64,000 nucleotides of DNA from DASTFY01 sp963829955. Lineage in GTDB: Bacteria > Actinomycetota > Acidimicrobiia > Acidimicrobiales > Ilumatobacteraceae. Under the pieces are notes generated by a model, which was given only the letters and a program-made list of their open reading frames with translations, searched no databases and had not been told where the DNA came from. Location of the stretch: assembly GCA_963829955.1 (NCBI GenBank), contig CAWHKS010000013.1:62001-126000 (forward strand), written 5' to 3'. Shown piece after piece: positions 17,278 to 25,096 of this stretch; position 1 is the stretch's first letter; every line of letters begins with the position of its first letter. The position numbers were made by a program, and so were the translations under genes.

Positions 17278-18024
17278 TCAGGCGCGACGGGTCGCCGTGC
17301 CGTGGAGGAACGCCCAGTCCGTCGTCGCGCACCGCGCGTCCCAGCCGAGCGAGGCGAGGTCGGCCTCGAGGCCGGTCGGCGTCCAGTAGCGCTTGACGAT
17401 GGTGAAGGCGCGGCCATCGCTCAGCACGCGTGGCTTGAGCTCACCGAGACCCGGGTGGGCGGCGTCGCCGATGGGCCCCTTCGCCTCGGGCGGGCCGTGG
17501 AGGGCGGCATGGCCGTCTTCCGCATTGTCGCAGAACCAAACCCGCCCGCCAGGGGCCAGCGCCCGCTCCACCACCGACCAGAACAGCGGCCACCGCGCTT
17601 CGGGGACGTGGGAGATCCAGAAGCCGAAGACGATCGACGACCAGCGCCGTGGCGGCTCCCAGGCAAAGAGGTCCGTGGTGATCTGCTCGACCCGGTCCCA
17701 CCCGGTCCCGTTCCGGGCGGCGTTGATGGCGAGGACCTCGGGTGAGGCGTCGACCACCGTCACCCTGTCGGCATGGCGGAGGATGACCTCGGTGAACGTC
17801 CCCGTGCCAGCAGCCAGCTCCAGCACGTCACCTCGCGGATCGAACCGCTCGAGCGCTTCGATCAGCTGGTCCGTGTTGCGCTGCCAGCTGGCGGCGAACA
17901 CCGGCCCGAGATCGAAGCCGTTGGCCCGGTTCCACCAGTCGTCGTACTCGGGCGCACGGGCCCGGTAGTACGCCTTCTGCTCGTCCAAGAGCGCGTCAAG
18001 GTCATCGCTTTGTACCTCCGTCAT
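17278..18024 (-). CDS. Class I SAM-dependent methyltransferase
   Basis: 248 aa from the ATG at 18024 (MTEVQSDDLDALL); the frame is open further upstream to 18078 but enters the palindrome at 18048. Motif I reads VLELAAGTGTFTE, motif II VTVVDASPEVL, and a post-motif region with FGFWISHVPEARWPLFW. This is the Methyltransf_25/UbiE-like fold acting on an unknown small molecule. It is convergent with the FtsX-like permease, three bases apart, and lies downstream of the secreted-protein gene on the same strand, separated by the hairpin at 18048-18086. Confidence 0.85.
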   Translation of the reverse strand: MTEVQSDDLDALLDEQKAYYRARAPEYDDWWNRANGFDLGPVFAASWQRNTDQLIEALERFDPRGDVLELAAGTGTFTEVILRHADRVTVVDASPEVLAINAARNGTGWDRVEQITTDLFAWEPPRRWSSIVFGFWISHVPEARWPLFWSVVERALAPGGRVWFCDNAEDGHAALHGPPEAKGPIGDAAHPGLGELKPRVLSDGRAFTIVKRYWTPTGLEADLASLGWDARCATTDWAFLHGTATRRA

Positions 18025-18047
18025 GGACGGCACGTTAACGGCGGTTA

Positions 18048-18086
18048 GACGGTGGGTGGATGACCATCGGTCATCCACCCACCGTC
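18048..18086 (-). terminator. Perfect 18-bp-arm palindrome (terminator or operator)
   Basis: Two 18-base arms, GACGGTGGGTGGATGACC and its exact complement, flank ATC. The element sits 17 bases after the stop of the secreted-protein gene and 23 bases before the methyltransferase start. It could form a very stable hairpin ending the upstream transcript, but no T-run follows on the minus strand. Its perfect symmetry also allows an operator for the methyltransferase gene. Confidence 0.6.
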
Positions 18087-18103
18087 ACTCGTCCGCCCGA
18101 CCG

Positions 18104-18739
18104 TCAGACGTCGCAGTTCTTGTAGACCACCTTCTCCCTCGACAGGTCGATGGAGCTCGGCACGGCCGGCGTGGTCGGGTACGTCTTGCCCCGGATGGTC
18201 GCCGAGCCGTCAGCGGTGCGGGTCCGGAAGTTGAAGCGGTCGATGATCTTGCAGTTGCCGAACTTCTGGACGACACGCCCCTTGGTGAAGTCGGCAGGAG
18301 CGTTGGCGTGGAGCTCGAACGACACCGGGAAGTTGGTGATCTTGCATCCGTGGCTGTCGCACTGCTCGATCGGCACGTTCCCGCTCGCCTTCGCGTGCGA
18401 CAAGTCGTCGGCCACCTGCAGCTTGACGACGTCGGTGAAGCCGCCGAATACGAACACGGTCTCGAAGCCGCCCTGGATGATCTTCACGCGGTACTTCTCG
18501 AGCGAGAGGCTCGGCAGCTTTGTGACCGTGCCGTCCTCCCGGATGCGCACCTGGGACGCGACCGCCACGAAGGCGATGCACTTCGTGCCGACAGCCGGGC
18601 TGGTACCGCAGTCGCTGACGATCGCCGTCCCGCCCTTCCCGTTGAACTTGGTGACCACCTTCGCCGCCGAGGCGGGTGTGGCCAGCAGCAGGACGCTCAT
18701 CACGGCAAGGCCGAGCGCGCCCCATCGCACCTTGGACAT
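18104..18739 (-). CDS. Secreted protein of unknown function
   Basis: 211 aa from the ATG at 18739, with GAGAGAGGGG just upstream. Residues 1-26 are a clear signal peptide (MSKVRWGALGLAVMSVLLLA then TPASA). The mature part is about 185 residues with six visible Cys (in SDCGTS, TKCIAF, EQCDSHGCKI, GNCKII and the final KNCDV), suggesting disulfides. A beta-rich composition fits an exported structural or binding protein. I do not recognise the family. It stands alone on the minus strand between the globin gene and the methyltransferase. Confidence 0.75.
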   Translation of the reverse strand: MSKVRWGALGLAVMSVLLLATPASAAKVVTKFNGKGGTAIVSDCGTSPAVGTKCIAFVAVASQVRIREDGTVTKLPSLSLEKYRVKIIQGGFETVFVFGGFTDVVKLQVADDLSHAKASGNVPIEQCDSHGCKITNFPVSFELHANAPADFTKGRVVQKFGNCKIIDRFNFRTRTADGSATIRGKTYPTTPAVPSSIDLSREKVVYKNCDV

Positions 18740-18858
18740 GGATACCCCTCTCTCCGCGGACCGTGGTCTGCGGATCCCCTCCCACCACCCCGCTGGTGGC
18801 TGACCTGAAGAGTACGCCTGTCCCGTTCCTGATACAGGAGAAGTTTGGGTGTGCTCGG

Positions 18859-19251
18859 TCAGTCGGAGTTCCGCATGGACTCGGCGGCCATCGCGAAGTA
18901 GTCGAGGAGGGCCGTGCGCACCTCGTCCGGCGGCGCCATGGCCTCCACCGCCGCCCGCATGTGCAGCAGCCAGCGGTCCCGCTCCACCGGTCCGATGGCG
19001 AAGGGGGCGTGGCGCATGCGCAGCCGTGGGTGTCCGCGCTCGTCGCCGTAGGTGGTCGGACCACCCCAGTACTGGATGAGGAACAAGGTGAGCCGCCGGC
19101 GCGCCGGGGCGAGGTCCTCGGGGTGCGGATAGAGCGGCAGGAGCACGGGATCGAGCGCGACGCCCTTGTAGAAGCGGTCGACCAACGACTCGAAGAACTC
19201 CGACCCGCCGGCCAGCTCGTAGACGGTCACCTCGCCGTCGGACCCAGGCAC
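18859..19251 (-). CDS. glbO: Truncated hemoglobin, GlbO-like (group II)
   Basis: 130 aa, GTG start at 19251 (a GTG at codon 8, giving VTVYELAGG, is an alternative). It keeps the short 2-over-2 globin fold: FYKGVALDPVLLPLYP at the B/C helices, Tyr61 in LIQYWGGP, proximal His81 in RMRHAPF and Trp94 in RDRWLLHM. These match actinobacterial trHbO, which binds O2 and NO and is linked to respiration and oxidative or nitrosative defence. It diverges from the O-methyltransferase gene across only 44 bp. Confidence 0.92.
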   Translation of the reverse strand: MPGSDGEVTVYELAGGSEFFESLVDRFYKGVALDPVLLPLYPHPEDLAPARRRLTLFLIQYWGGPTTYGDERGHPRLRMRHAPFAIGPVERDRWLLHMRAAVEAMAPPDEVRTALLDYFAMAAESMRNSD

Positions 19252-19282
19252 GCGGGCAGTGTACGGACGCGAACCTTGCCCT

Positions 19283-19288
19283 TAGGGT
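19283..19288 (+). promoter_or_regulatory. Candidate -10 box (TAGGGT) of a leaderless promoter
   Basis: TAGGGT ends seven bases before the ATG at 19296, which would place transcription start on the start codon itself. No ribosome site precedes that ATG. This also argues against the GTG at 19287, which lies inside the box. Confidence 0.5.
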
Positions 19289-19295
19289 GCCGGGC

Positions 19296-19946
19296 ATGGA
19301 CCCCTGGATCGACCCGAACGTGGCCGACTACGCCATCGAGCACAGCAGCGCTCCGGACGATCTGCAGCGGCGGTTGATGGCGGAGACCGCCGAGAAGCTC
19401 GGGAGCACTGCCGGCATGCAGATCTCGCCCGACGAGGGTGTGTTCCTGGAGGTCCTCACCCGGGTCAGCGGCGCGCGCCACGCCGTCGAGGTCGGGACGT
19501 TCACGGGCTACTCGGCGCTCTGCATCGCCCGAGCCCTTCCGACCGACGGCACGTTGCTCTGCTGCGACATCAGCGAGGAGTGGACGGCGATCGGCCGCCG
19601 CTACTGGGCCGAGGCGGGCGTCGACAGCAAGATCGAACTTCGCATCGGGCCGGCGCTCGAGACGCTGCGCGCGCTGCCCGGCGACGTCCGCTTCGACCTC
19701 GCGTTCATCGACGCCGACAAGTCGACCTACGCGGCCTACTACGAAGAGGTGCTGGCGCGGATGCCGCCGGGCGGGCTGGTGCTGGTCGACAACACCATCT
19801 GGTCCGGCAAGGTGCTGGCTCCGCAGCGTGGAGACAAGGACACCCTCGCACTGGCGGCCTTCAACGCGGCTCTGGCCGCCGACGACCGGGTCGACGTCGT
19901 CATGCTCACCTTCCGGGACGGCGTGACGATGGCCCGCAAGCGGTAA
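19296..19946 (+). CDS. O-methyltransferase (caffeoyl-CoA OMT-like family 3)
   Basis: 216 aa from ATG 19296. SAM-binding motif I is EVGTFTGYSAL; CDISEEW, FDLAFIDADKSTYAAYYE and LVLVDNTIWSGKV supply the metal- and substrate-site residues of the Mg2+-dependent catechol/caffeoyl-CoA O-methyltransferase group. Bacterial members methylate diverse phenolic or catechol compounds. It is transcribed away from the globin gene and is convergent with the enoyl-CoA hydratase gene three bases later. Substrate not predictable. Confidence 0.9.
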   Translation: MDPWIDPNVADYAIEHSSAPDDLQRRLMAETAEKLGSTAGMQISPDEGVFLEVLTRVSGARHAVEVGTFTGYSALCIARALPTDGTLLCCDISEEWTAIGRRYWAEAGVDSKIELRIGPALETLRALPGDVRFDLAFIDADKSTYAAYYEEVLARMPPGGLVLVDNTIWSGKVLAPQRGDKDTLALAAFNAALAADDRVDVVMLTFRDGVTMARKR

Positions 19947-19949
19947 CCG

Positions 19950-20810
19950 TCAGGCGAACTCGGGATCCTCCCAGTCGGGGAAGAGGTCCGGAAGGCCGTC
20001 GCTCACGCGATCGGTGAACACCGCCGGCCGCTTCTCGAGGAAGCTGCTCACCCCTTCCGCGACGTCGGCACTGCGTCCTCGAACGAGGATGCCGCGCGAG
20101 TCGGCCCGGTGAGCGGCCATCGGGTGATCGGCACCCAGCAGCCGCCAGAGCATCTGCCGCGACAGCGCCACGCTGACCGGCGCGGTGTGGTCGGCGATCT
20201 CACCGGCGAGCGCGTATGCGGCCGGCAGCAGCTCGTCCACGGGGTGCACGCTGCGCACCAGCCCGCCGGTGCGGGCCTCGTCGGCGTCGAACACGCGGCC
20301 GGTGTAGACCCATTCGGCCGCCTGCTGCATCCCGACCAGGCGGGGCAGGAACCACGAGGAGCAGGCCTCGGGCACGATGCCGCGACGGGCGAACACGAAA
20401 CCGATGCGGGCCTGCTCGGACGCCAGCCGCAGGTCCATGGCAAGCGTCATCGTGATGCCGATGCCGACCGCCGGACCGTTGATGGCCGCGATGACCGGCT
20501 TGGTGCAGCGGTAGATGCGCAGCGTGATCAGCCCGCCCCCGTCACGCGGGACGCCGACGTCGGTCTCCACATCGCTGCCACCCCGGGTGAACGTCGTCGG
20601 ACCCGCGGAGAGATCCGCCCCGGCGCAGAACCCCCTGCCCCGCCCGGTGACCACCACGGCCCGCACGCTGTCGTCGGCATCCACCCGGTCCAGCGCGTCC
20701 AGCAGCTCGTACATCATGCGGCCGGTGAACGCGTTGAGCTGATCCGGCCGGTCGAGTGTGATGGTGGCGATGCGATCGCTGACGTCGTACGCGATCTGCG
20801 TGTAGTCCAT
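19950..20810 (-). CDS. Enoyl-CoA hydratase/isomerase (crotonase) family protein
   Basis: 286 aa from ATG 20810 (MDYTQIAYDVSDRIATITL). Crotonase fold marks are the oxyanion-hole segments GFCAGADLS and NGPAVGIGITMTLAMDLRLA, plus the Glu in RRGIVPEACSSW where the family places a catalytic acid. It probably hydrates or isomerises an acyl-CoA ester in fatty-acid or aromatic breakdown. It is about 30 aa longer than minimal crotonases at the C-terminus. Neighbours give no pathway; the M23 peptidase gene ends 32 bases upstream on the same strand. Confidence 0.88.
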   Translation of the reverse strand: MDYTQIAYDVSDRIATITLDRPDQLNAFTGRMMYELLDALDRVDADDSVRAVVVTGRGRGFCAGADLSAGPTTFTRGGSDVETDVGVPRDGGGLITLRIYRCTKPVIAAINGPAVGIGITMTLAMDLRLASEQARIGFVFARRGIVPEACSSWFLPRLVGMQQAAEWVYTGRVFDADEARTGGLVRSVHPVDELLPAAYALAGEIADHTAPVSVALSRQMLWRLLGADHPMAAHRADSRGILVRGRSADVAEGVSSFLEKRPAVFTDRVSDGLPDLFPDWEDPEFA

Positions 20811-20841
20811 GCGCGGGCACGGTACCCGCGAGAGCGCGAAG

Positions 20842-22251
20842 TCAGCCGGGGCGGACGTAGGCCAGGGGGTCGTAGGTCGCGCCGCCGACCCGCACCTCGA
20901 AGTGAAGGTGGGGGCCACCGGCCAGCCCGGTCTGCCCCACGTAACCAACGGTCTGGCCGCGGCTGACCGACTGCCCCGGCGACACGCCGACGGTCGACTG
21001 GTGGGCGTACACCGTGCCGACGCCGCTGCCGTGATCGATGATGACCGCGTTGCCGTATCCCCCGCGCGGCCCGGCCCACACGACCACCCCGCCGGCCGCG
21101 GCGTGGATCGGCGTGCCCGCCGGGGCCCAGATGTCGATGCCCTCGTGCAGCTTGCGGATGCCGAGGATGGGATGCATCCGCCAGCCGTACTTCGAGACGA
21201 TCGGATAGCCCGGGAGCGGGTAGCTCAGGTTGACGCCGATGCTCGGGGGTGGGCCGCCGCCGGCGTTGTTGGTCGTCGGCGGCGCGGTCGGACTGGCTCC
21301 GCCCCTTGGCGCCGGAGCCGGAGCCGGAGCCGGTGGCGACGTCGGCCGGGGACCCGCGCTCGGAGGCGCCGGGCGGGCCACCGGCGGCGAGGCCGGGCCT
21401 CCTGTCGACGGCCGCGCCGGCGAGGCCGCGGGTGCCGGGGTCTGCCGGGCCCGCAGCAGGTCACCGAGCCGCGCCGACTCGGCCCGCAGCGTCCGGAGCC
21501 GGTTCTCGTAGTCCACCCGCTTGGCCTCCACCTGCAGCACGAGCTGGCGCTGGCGCTCGGCCTCGGCATCGGCGGCGGCCTTGGCCGCGGCCCGTTCGTC
21601 CCGGGCCTTTTGGAGGTCGGTGCGGGTCTGCGCCACCTTGGCCCGCGCGGCCTCGGCCGTGTCGCTGGCCTCCGTCGCATCGTCCGTCAGGGTCTCGACC
21701 CGGGATTCCTGCCGCTCGACGGCATCGACCCTCTGGTCCTGGACGTCGTTCAGGTACCCGGCGTAGAAGCCCGACACGAGGATCTCGTCGGCCACCATGG
21801 CCTGGCCGTAGGCGCCGTGGACCGTCCCCCGCTCCCCGAACCACACGTAGCCGGAGACGGCGGTGGCGCGCAGATCGGCACGGCGGCGACTGAGCTCCTG
21901 TGTCGCTCCCCGCAGGTCCTCGCGGAGGGCATCGCGACGGGAGGCCGCGGTCTGGGCGACGGTGGTGGCCTTGTCGAGGTCCCGCTGGACCGCGGTGACG
22001 TAGTCGTCGAGCACGGCCAGCTGGCGGCCGAGCTCGGTCGCGCTGGCGCGCGACTGCTCGTAGGCGGCCACTAGGTGGGCCTCCTCGGCAAGCGTCTCGT
22101 CGTAATGCTCTGCGAGCCGGTTGCGCTCCTGATCCACCTCGGACTTGCGTTCGGCTGGATCAGTGGTGGTGGGTCCGGAGCCTGCCGCCGGAGCGGGGGC
22201 GCCGGCGACCAACACCAGCGCAGCCAGGCCCACCCGGACCCTCCTGGGCAC
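20842..22251 (-). CDS. Coiled-coil M23 peptidase (EnvC-like murein hydrolase activator)
   Basis: 469 aa, GTG start at 22251. A signal peptide (about 1-24) is followed by a long coiled-coil region (about 35-270, rich in Ala, Glu, Arg), a Pro/Ala/Ser linker (275-345) and a C-terminal LytM/M23 domain. That domain holds the zinc motifs HEGIDIWAPAG (H-x3-D) and GPHLHFEVR (H-x-H), so it may itself be an active endopeptidase. Position just after ftsE-ftsX, plus the coiled coil, matches EnvC/PcsB-type proteins that FtsEX activates at the septum. A terminator-like hairpin separates it from ftsX. Confidence 0.88.
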   Translation of the reverse strand: MPRRVRVGLAALVLVAGAPAPAAGSGPTTTDPAERKSEVDQERNRLAEHYDETLAEEAHLVAAYEQSRASATELGRQLAVLDDYVTAVQRDLDKATTVAQTAASRRDALREDLRGATQELSRRRADLRATAVSGYVWFGERGTVHGAYGQAMVADEILVSGFYAGYLNDVQDQRVDAVERQESRVETLTDDATEASDTAEAARAKVAQTRTDLQKARDERAAAKAAADAEAERQRQLVLQVEAKRVDYENRLRTLRAESARLGDLLRARQTPAPAASPARPSTGGPASPPVARPAPPSAGPRPTSPPAPAPAPAPRGGASPTAPPTTNNAGGGPPPSIGVNLSYPLPGYPIVSKYGWRMHPILGIRKLHEGIDIWAPAGTPIHAAAGGVVVWAGPRGGYGNAVIIDHGSGVGTVYAHQSTVGVSPGQSVSRGQTVGYVGQTGLAGGPHLHFEVRVGGATYDPLAYVRPG

Positions 22252-22259
22252 GGTCGAAG

Positions 22260-22265
22260 ACCCTA
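22260..22265 (-). promoter_or_regulatory. Candidate -10 box (TAGGGT) before the M23 peptidase gene
   Basis: On the minus strand TAGGGT ends eight bases before the GTG start at 22251, consistent with a near-leaderless transcript. Together with the hairpin at 22294-22313 it suggests the peptidase has its own promoter within the ftsEX cluster. Confidence 0.4.
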
Positions 22266-22293
22266 CACCTCAACCAAAGGTCGAGGAAAGGCC

Positions 22294-22313
22294 GGGAGGG
22301 CCTCGGCCCTCCC
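22294..22313 (-). terminator. Hairpin after ftsX
   Basis: Nine-base arms GGGAGGGCC / GGCCCTCCC separated by two bases, ten bases beyond the ftsX stop. On the minus strand it is followed by GGCCTTTCC, a weak pyrimidine tail. It is a likely intrinsic or pausing terminator for ftsE-ftsX. Confidence 0.5.
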
Positions 22314-22323
22314 CCTGACGTTT

Positions 22324-23220
22324 CTAGACGTCCAGGAACCGGCTGGCGGCGACGGCGGAGCCGATGGCGCCCACCATCATGCCCACCACGAGCACCAGCA
22401 GCACGACCAGATTGAACTGGGTCGAGGTGACCTGGAGGGCGGCGAGGTCGGGGATCTTCGGGATCACCCGTTCCTTCCAGAGGTAGTTGACGCCGTACAG
22501 ACCTCCCACGGCCAGCAACCCCCCGGCCAGGCCGTGGAGGAGGCCCTCCAACATGAACGGGATGCGGATGAACCAGTTGGTGGCGCCCACCAGCTTCATG
22601 ACCTCGATCTCACGTCTTCGGGCGAACATGGCCGTTCGGATCGTGTTCCAGATCAGGACCACGGCCGTGAACAGCAGGACCACGAACATGGCGATCGAGA
22701 CCACTCCCACCATGCGCGACAACGCCTGTAATCGGTCGACGTAGTCCACCGCGAAGCGCACCTCGATGACGCCCGGTTTCGTCAACAACTGGTTGCCGAC
22801 CGCCTGGATGATGTCGCTGTCGTCCGTGCGGGGGACGACCTTGAAGTTCGGCGGGATGTCGTTGACGGTGAGGGATTCGGCGATCGTCTTCTGGTCGCGG
22901 AAGATCCGCTGGAACTCCTGGAACGCCGCCGGCTTGTCCAGGTAGATCGTCTTGGCGTCGTCGACCTGCGGGCTCTCGGCCAGCGCCGTGCGCACGCTCT
23001 GGATCTGGTCCTCCGTGGCGTCGGCCTTCATGAAGACGATGAACTGGACACCGCCCTTCCACTGCACGAGCTGGTTGCCGACGCCCTGGCGCGCCAGCAG
23101 CGCCACGCCGAGCAGGAGCAGCGAGACCGCCGCCGTCAGCACCGCCGCCATCGTGAGCGTCAGGTTCCGGCGGAGGCTGGCGAACGTCTCGCGCAGCCAG
23201 TAACCGAGGCGGTTGAGCAC
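22324..23220 (-). CDS. ftsX: Cell division ABC permease FtsX
   Basis: 298 aa, GTG start sharing one base with the ftsE stop (TAGTG). Four membrane helices lie at about 22-44, 168-192, 222-243 and 270-293, with a large extracytoplasmic loop (about 50-165) between the first two; this loop in FtsX contacts wall hydrolases or their activators. SLRRNLTLTMAAVLT and RRREIEVMKLVGATNWFIRIPFM are diagnostic of FtsX. With FtsE it forms the complex coupling divisome state to peptidoglycan hydrolysis, probably through the M23 protein encoded next. Confidence 0.95.
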   Translation of the reverse strand: MLNRLGYWLRETFASLRRNLTLTMAAVLTAAVSLLLLGVALLARQGVGNQLVQWKGGVQFIVFMKADATEDQIQSVRTALAESPQVDDAKTIYLDKPAAFQEFQRIFRDQKTIAESLTVNDIPPNFKVVPRTDDSDIIQAVGNQLLTKPGVIEVRFAVDYVDRLQALSRMVGVVSIAMFVVLLFTAVVLIWNTIRTAMFARRREIEVMKLVGATNWFIRIPFMLEGLLHGLAGGLLAVGGLYGVNYLWKERVIPKIPDLAALQVTSTQFNLVVLLVLVVGMMVGAIGSAVAASRFLDV

Positions 23221-23897
23221 TACTCGTACACCCCTCGGGCCTGGTCCCGCACGATCGTGCCCCGGTCGAGCTGTATGACCCGGCGGCGCATCATGTTGAC
23301 GATGCGCTGATCGTGCGTGGCCATGACCACGGTGGTTCCCGTCTTGTTGATGCGGTCCAGCAGGCGCATGATCCCTTCGCTCGTCTGGGGATCGAGGTTG
23401 CCGGTCGGCTCGTCGGCGAGGAGGATCAGCGGCCGGTTGACGAAGGCGCGGGCGATGGAGACCCGTTGCTGCTCACCGCCGGAGAGCTGGTGGGGGAAGC
23501 GCTCCTGCTTGCCGGCCAGCCCGACCAACTCGAGGACAGCCGGCACCTGCTGGCGGATGACGTGCTTGGGCCGGCCGATGACCTCGAGCGCGAAGGCGAT
23601 GTTCTCGAACGCCGTCTTGTTGGGCAGCAGCTTGTAGTCCTGGAAGATGTTGCCGATGTTGCGGCGCAGGTATGGCACCTTGGACGCCGCGAGCTCGTTG
23701 ATGCTGCGACCGGCGACCCAGATCGTGCCCCGCTCCGGCTGCTCCTGCTTGTTCAGCAGCCGCAGCAGCGTGGACTTTCCCGAGCCCGACGGTCCCACGA
23801 GGAAGACGAACTCGCTCTTCGGGATGTCGAAGGTGGCGTCGCGGACCGCGACGACCTCAGTGGAATAGACCTTCGTGACGTTGTCGAGCTTGATCAT
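23220..23897 (-). CDS. ftsE: Cell division ATP-binding protein FtsE
   Basis: 225 aa, standard FtsE length. Walker A GPSGSGKST, Q-loop NIFQDYKLL, signature LSGGEQQRV, Walker B LILLADEPTGNLD and switch ATHD are intact. The N-terminus MIKLDNVTKVYS is typical of actinobacterial FtsE. It powers FtsX at the septum. It lies 74 bp downstream of prfB and overlaps ftsX by one base. Confidence 0.95.
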   Translation of the reverse strand: MIKLDNVTKVYSTEVVAVRDATFDIPKSEFVFLVGPSGSGKSTLLRLLNKQEQPERGTIWVAGRSINELAASKVPYLRRNIGNIFQDYKLLPNKTAFENIAFALEVIGRPKHVIRQQVPAVLELVGLAGKQERFPHQLSGGEQQRVSIARAFVNRPLILLADEPTGNLDPQTSEGIMRLLDRINKTGTTVVMATHDQRIVNMMRRRVIQLDRGTIVRDQARGVYE

Positions 23898-23971
23898 CAG
23901 CGTGGCGTAGTGGGGGGTCCCGCCCGACGACCCGATTGGTCATGGTACCAGCGGGCCTCTCGCGAACCCGG

Positions 23972-25093
23972 TCAGGTCAGCGCCGGCTCCGTCCCTGGTC
24001 CGGCCCGCTTCCAGCGCAGGTAGCCCTCCATGAACTGGTCGAGGTCACCGTCGAGCACCGCAGTGATGTTGCCGCTCTCGATGCTGCTGCGGAGATCCTT
24101 CACCATCTGGTACGGCTGCACGACGTAGTTGCGGATTTGGCTGCCCCAGCCGACCTGGGCCTGCTTGCCGCCGGCGATGCGCTCCAGCTCCAGCTCCCGC
24201 TCCTCCTCAACCTTGGCGGCGACCATGGCCCGCAGCCGGTTCATCGCCTTCTCCCGGTTCTGCAGCTGGCTGCGCTCCTCCTGCGAGCTGGCGACGAGAC
24301 CGGTCGGCTCGTGGATGAGCCTGACCGCTGACGAGGTCTTGTTGACGTGCTGGCCACCGGCCCCCGAGGCCCGGAAGACCTCCATGCGGATGTCGCTGTC
24401 GTTGAGCTCGACCTCGGCGGCGTCGATCACCGGCCACACCTCCACGGCGGCGAAGCTGGTCTGGCGGCGGGCGTTGCCGTCGAAGGGGCTGATCCGCACG
24501 AGGCGGTGCGTGCCCCGCTCGGCCGACATCAGGCCGTAGGCGTAGCGGCCTGTGATGGTGAACTCGGCGGAGAGGATGCCGGCCTCGGTCCCCTCCGATA
24601 CGTCCTCGACAGTCACACCGAAGCCGCGGCGCTCCCCCCACCGCTGGTACATGCGCAGCAAGATCTCTGCCCAGTCCTGGGCGTCGACCCCACCGTCCTT
24701 GGCGTTGATCCGGCAGATGGCGTCGGCCTCGTCGTGCTCGCCGGTGAAGAGGCTGCGCAGCTCCAACCGGTCGAGCTTCCCCCGGAGCTCGTCCGTGGCC
24801 GTCTCGATCTCGGGCTCCTGGCTCTCGTCGCCCTCTTCCCGGGCGAGTTCGTGGAGGACCTCGGCGTCCTCCATCTCGCGCTCCAGCGCGTCGTAGGTGT
24901 CGAGGTCGTCCTTGACCGCGGCGTACTCGCCGGTCAGCCGCTTGGCCCGGTCCTGGTCGTCCCACAGGTCGGGCGCAGCGACGGCGATCTCCAGCTCGGC
25001 GAGCCGGGCCCGGCCCGCGTCGATCCGCAGGTACCGGTGTGCCTCAACCACCCGTTCCCGGAGCGCGCGCAGGTCGTCGGTGAAATCCCTCAC
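23972..25093 (-). CDS. prfB: Peptide chain release factor 2
   Basis: 373 aa, GTG start three bases after the secA stop. The peptidyl-tRNA hydrolysis motif GAGGQHVNKT and the SPF stop-codon recognition tripeptide (RISPFDGNARRQTSFA) identify RF2, which reads UGA and UAA. The frame is uninterrupted from the start, so the programmed +1 frameshift that controls prfB in many bacteria is absent. The order secA-prfB-ftsE-ftsX is typical of actinobacteria and many other bacteria. Confidence 0.95.
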   Translation of the reverse strand: MRDFTDDLRALRERVVEAHRYLRIDAGRARLAELEIAVAAPDLWDDQDRAKRLTGEYAAVKDDLDTYDALEREMEDAEVLHELAREEGDESQEPEIETATDELRGKLDRLELRSLFTGEHDEADAICRINAKDGGVDAQDWAEILLRMYQRWGERRGFGVTVEDVSEGTEAGILSAEFTITGRYAYGLMSAERGTHRLVRISPFDGNARRQTSFAAVEVWPVIDAAEVELNDSDIRMEVFRASGAGGQHVNKTSSAVRLIHEPTGLVASSQEERSQLQNREKAMNRLRAMVAAKVEEERELELERIAGGKQAQVGWGSQIRNYVVQPYQMVKDLRSSIESGNITAVLDGDLDQFMEGYLRWKRAGPGTEPALT

Positions 25094-25096
25094 CCG

